Positions 61,101-64,000 of a DNA stretch of 64,000 nt are shown one piece after another. A program made the translations under genes and the position numbers. This DNA comes from Henckelia pumila (lineage: Eukaryota > Streptophyta > Magnoliopsida > Lamiales > Gesneriaceae). The stretch lies in the NCBI RefSeq assembly GCF_033568475.1, contig NC_133121.1, positions 136,246,375-136,310,374 of the forward strand, read 5' to 3'. Below the pieces are notes generated by a model. That model was not told where the DNA came from and did not search any database. It worked only from the letters and a program-made list of their open reading frames with translations. Position 1 is the stretch's first letter. The number at the start of each line of letters is the position of its first letter.

Positions 61101-62111
61101 GGTTGCACAATCTACTTATTACTCTATGTTGATGACATGCTAATTGCATGCAAGAGTATGAAGGAGATAGATGAGCTTAAAGATAAGCTTAAGACAGAAT
61201 TCGAGATGAAATATTTAGGCTCAGCAAGAAAGATACTTGGTATGCAAATCACCCGGGACAGAAGCAAAAGATTGATGTATGTTTCTCAAACAGATTACCT
61301 AAAGAAGGTTGTAAACAAGTTTGGGATGAATGAGTCTAAGGAAGTTTCAACACCTTTGGCATCACACTTCAGATTATCTACAGATCAATGTCCAAAAGGG
61401 CCTGAAGAGCAGTCCTATATGGAAAGTGTACCATATTCAAATGCCACAGGCATTCTAATGTATGCTATGGTCTGTACAAGATCGGATATAGTATATGCCA
61501 TTAGCCTAGTAATCCGATTCATGAGAAAACCTGGAAAAGCTCATTGGAATGCTGTCAAGTGGATTCTAAGATACATCAAAGCCACTGTGTCCACTGGATT
61601 GATATATGATGATTTACATGATACTAAGGATGGATTGGTTGGATATGTAGATGCTGATTATGCGGCTGATATTGATAGAAGAAGATCAATTAGTGGTTAT
61701 ACTTTCATGTTAAATGGATGTGTGGTAAGCTGGAAGGCAACTCTGCAAGCCATTGTGGCTTTATCCACCACAGAGGCAGAATATGTTGCTATAACCGAAG
61801 CAACAAAAGAAGGCATCTGGCTTAAAGGTATTCTGACAGAACTTATGATGGAAAGAATTGGTGTTAAAATCTACACCGACAGCCAAAGTGCCTTGCACTT
61901 AACCAAGAATCTCATGCATCATGAAAGAACCAAGCACATAGACATTAGGTTACATTTCATAAGGGATTTGGTGGAGCAAGGGAAGATTGACATGTTGAAG
62001 ATATCAACTGAGGACAACCCTGCTGACATGTTGACTAAGCCCGTTCCAATTATGAAATTCCAACATTGCCATAATCAGATGAATGTTGGAGAAACTAAGG
62101 TCATCCCTTAG
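58152..62111 (+). pseudogene. copia Gag-Pol with six nonsense codons, no frameshift
   Basis: A single frame of 1320 codons. Gag (FSLWRLKMRALLVQNGV, AAAIWLKLEHLYM) and a CCHC knuckle CYTCNK-GHFRKDC, then protease (WILDSGCSFHM), integrase (SDVWG, DDYSRKVW, PQQNGLAERMNRT), RT ([21 protein letters not shown]) and RNase H ([24 protein letters not shown]). Integrase before RT is the Ty1 order. Stops fall at 58530, 58761, 58851 (inside the zinc knuckle), 59451, 60582 and 60675, all in frame. Catalytic residues are otherwise present. Inactive as it stands. Confidence 0.93.
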
Positions 62112-62159
62112 ACTGGAGTTGCTTTGCCCGAGGTTAATAGGTAATCCATGGTGGAGATT

Positions 62160-62673
62160 TGTGAAGATTGGATCACCTATTTAGTCATTGGTTGGATCAG
62201 AGTTCAAGGTGCACATTGAGATCAAGATTAAGATGCAGAGGATCACAACTCATCTAACTGACTCAACGGCAGCAGTTAAAGGGATTGGCTACCCTAGCTT
62301 CTGCATGCAATACATATATACGTAAAGGCTGGTGCATCAAGGATTATCCGAGAGATATATCGACTTCTAGATTGCTGATCTATGATTGAGTGTGGGTATC
62401 TTAATTGCTTCTGTTCTTGATATTGGTTGAGTAATATCATTGTAAGCGATTTGTATTCTTGAGTGAATTCACCTTGTAAACGATTTCGATCCAAGTTATT
62501 GATTGAGCCTTAGGCAAGGCAAAGTGGATGTAGGATTCTTTGATCCGAACCACTATAACTCCTGGTGTTCTTCTTGCTTTGATTCAATTATCATCTTTCG
62601 AGTTTACCTTCTTGATCGTGTGATCTTAATCAAGTGTGAATTAATAGATCGTGAATCAATAGAAATCATAACA
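62160..62673 (+). repeat. 3' LTR of the copia element
   Basis: 514 bp, same limits as the 5' LTR. A purine-rich ATGGTGGAGATT stretch precedes it as polypurine tract. Confidence 0.95.
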
Positions 62674-64000
62674 CTCCTCCTGCGAACCTTTGATGTTTAG
62701 GGCAGGACTTGGCCCTTGTAATGAACTTGAATCCAAAACTTTAGGATCTGTGACAGAATTATTTGAATCTTCCAAAGACCGGTGATACTTTTGAAGCTCC
62801 ATTGTCAAGTGAGCAACTTCTTCTTGAGATTGCTGCATCTGTTCTTTAGCAACTCGCTGTTCCTCTTCATAAACAGATATCAAGGAGGAAAATTCAGCAT
62901 TAGCATCATGAAACTTCTTATGCCCTTCATCAGTCTCTTCTTGGAGCACCTGCAGCTTCTCCTTCATAAACTCAATATTCTTCTGTTGCGACTCTTGCAT
63001 CTCACAATCATTGCTCGTGGTGATATTGTCATTATCAATGGAGGAATCATCGGTCTCCAATTCAGAACCTGTACTTTGTTCCGAACCCACATCAGAATTT
63101 CCGGAACCTTGCGATACAAGATCAGAGTGCATGGTTTTTAGGATTTTCCCGGAGACAATATTATATCGCTCAGCCAATGATCGATACATTCGATAAAACT
63201 CCTCCACCAGATTGACCAATTCTGTTTTACTCTTAAAATACAGTTCAGCCTTTTTGGCAAATGAATCCACGTCCTCTTCACCTTGGACGATTTTTAGTAT
63301 TCGTCTGACAATCTCCTCCATTTCTGAAACCAATAAACTCATCATATTGGTCATAGAATTTATTAATGTGGTACGCAAGAACTTTATAGTTGAAACTAAA
63401 GTCCATTATGCAAGAGTTTTGTAAATGACGTTTTGTGGCATGTTATCCTTTTTACAGCATGCATTTCGAATCAGTTTCTATTTACTACTATTGTTTCATC
63501 AACTGAATGTTCATATGTGCCTCATCACACTTATCGTGTATCCAAAAAGCAAAATTTTAAGTCTATCGAATACATTGCGAAACCAATGTAAAGGACAAAG
63601 GTATTCAAATTTGAAATTTGATAAATTTGGCGAAATTGTGACCAAGCAAGCAACAATGTATGTCCAATTCCAAATCTCTAACCTTCAAGATTTTCTAGTA
63701 CCCACTTGGAGTTTTTATGACTAATGTGGCTATCCCACCACCAAGAGTGAGACTTCATTGATTCCAATCTCTTCATTCTATTTGGCCTCGCCTGTATATA
63801 GCAAAGTAGTTTCGGATCACGTTAGAAACGAGCAAATGAAAACTGGGACGGATCCAACAGGAGTGAACAAGGCCAATTTCTCTCATTTAAACAAAAAGAA
63901 ATTACTACGAACTTTCTAACAGTTGAAGTTTTAGCCTCACTACTGCACGTCTTTCCCCTCATATATATATATAGAGTCGAAACAAGTTTCTTACATCTTT

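Larger units (their letters stand above)
57612..62673 (+). mobile_element. Complete Ty1/copia retrotransposon (Tork-like), inactive
   Basis: A 5,062-bp element with 514-bp LTRs (57612-58125 and 62160-62673; TGTGAAG...ATAACA) and a 5-bp target duplication CTCCT (57607-57611 and 62674-62678). It is inserted antisense to the NET4-like exon. By eye the LTRs differ at about 10 sites (~2%), so it is older than the gypsy element at 42.9 kb. Gag-Pol is a single frame with six stops. Confidence 0.96.
57254..64000 (-). pseudogene. NET4: NET4 paralogue, interrupted by copia and frameshifted
   Basis: Second copy of the 37.6-kb gene, same strand. Exon 1 is cut by the window edge (63995-64000, ending KD at the same donor). 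Exon 2 at 63683-63791 is 109 nt like its partner and keeps [11 protein letters not shown]. Exon 3 starts at 63323 with EMEEIVRRILK. The NAB domain is intact, and intron 1 sequence is also recognisably shared. Downstream the linker is shorter than in the intact gene. At 62679 the frame meets the copia insertion (target duplication CTCCT) and resumes at 57611. Just past it a one-base deletion shifts the frame (YK then IQMLKEELRIA), and two compensating indels scramble a patch near 57440. Homology ends in a stop at 57254, early in the first 67-residue repeat. A truncated NAB-only protein from the 5' part remains conceivable. Confidence 0.9.

Noticed and set aside
1-64000. CRISPR arrays, bacterial operons, rRNA or tRNA genes
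   Set aside because: None seen; only the SINE has tRNA-like boxes, and the tandem repeats are protein-coding or transposon-derived.

Overview
This is a stretch of nuclear DNA from a flowering plant, most likely a eudicot. The genes have many short GT-AG introns, are spaced by AT-rich DNA, and sit among plant-type transposons (Ty3 and Ty1 LTR elements, a TRIM, hAT, MULE, Stowaway, Helitron and SINE copies). A short decayed coding fragment near 27.2 kb resembles repeat-derived ORFs I associate with Lamiales/Gesneriaceae. That is weak evidence, so the lineage is only a guess.

Layout. 1-5.1 kb: minus-strand VAL/HSI2-type B3 repressor (13 exons, C-terminus beyond the left edge). 5.1-13.5 kb: AT-rich intergenic DNA with a nest of non-autonomous DNA transposons (hAT, MULE, four head-to-tail Helitron-like copies, a tRNA-derived SINE, a MULE-type MITE). 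13.6-20.8 kb: minus-strand 15-exon gene for a plant protein I cannot name. 21.9-29.9 kb: two same-strand cinnamate 4-hydroxylase (CYP73A) genes. The upstream one in transcription order (27.6-29.8 kb) is canonical; the other (21.9-23.6 kb) is intact but divergent, including around the active site. 30-37 kb: repeats and LINE tails. 37.6-42.7 kb: minus-strand NET4-type actin-binding protein with five 67-residue coiled-coil repeats. 42.9-53.1 kb: complete young Ty3/gypsy (Tekay/Del-like) element. 53-57 kb: further TEs, a TRIM and an unidentified gene fragment. 57.2-64 kb: second, broken NET4 copy, split by a complete but inactive Ty1/copia element.

Functional links. The two CYP73A genes are a local duplication in the phenylpropanoid pathway, and the two NET4 loci are a second local duplication. 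Every host gene lies on the minus strand. Nothing suggests an operon-like unit or a biosynthetic cluster beyond the CYP73A pair. The points most worth following up are the diverged C4H paralogue, a candidate 196-nt intron joining gag to pol in the gypsy element, the exact 201-bp repeat expansion in NET4, and the copia-split NET4 paralogue. Exon limits were placed by eye from splice signals, reading phase and family resemblance; no alignment program was run.
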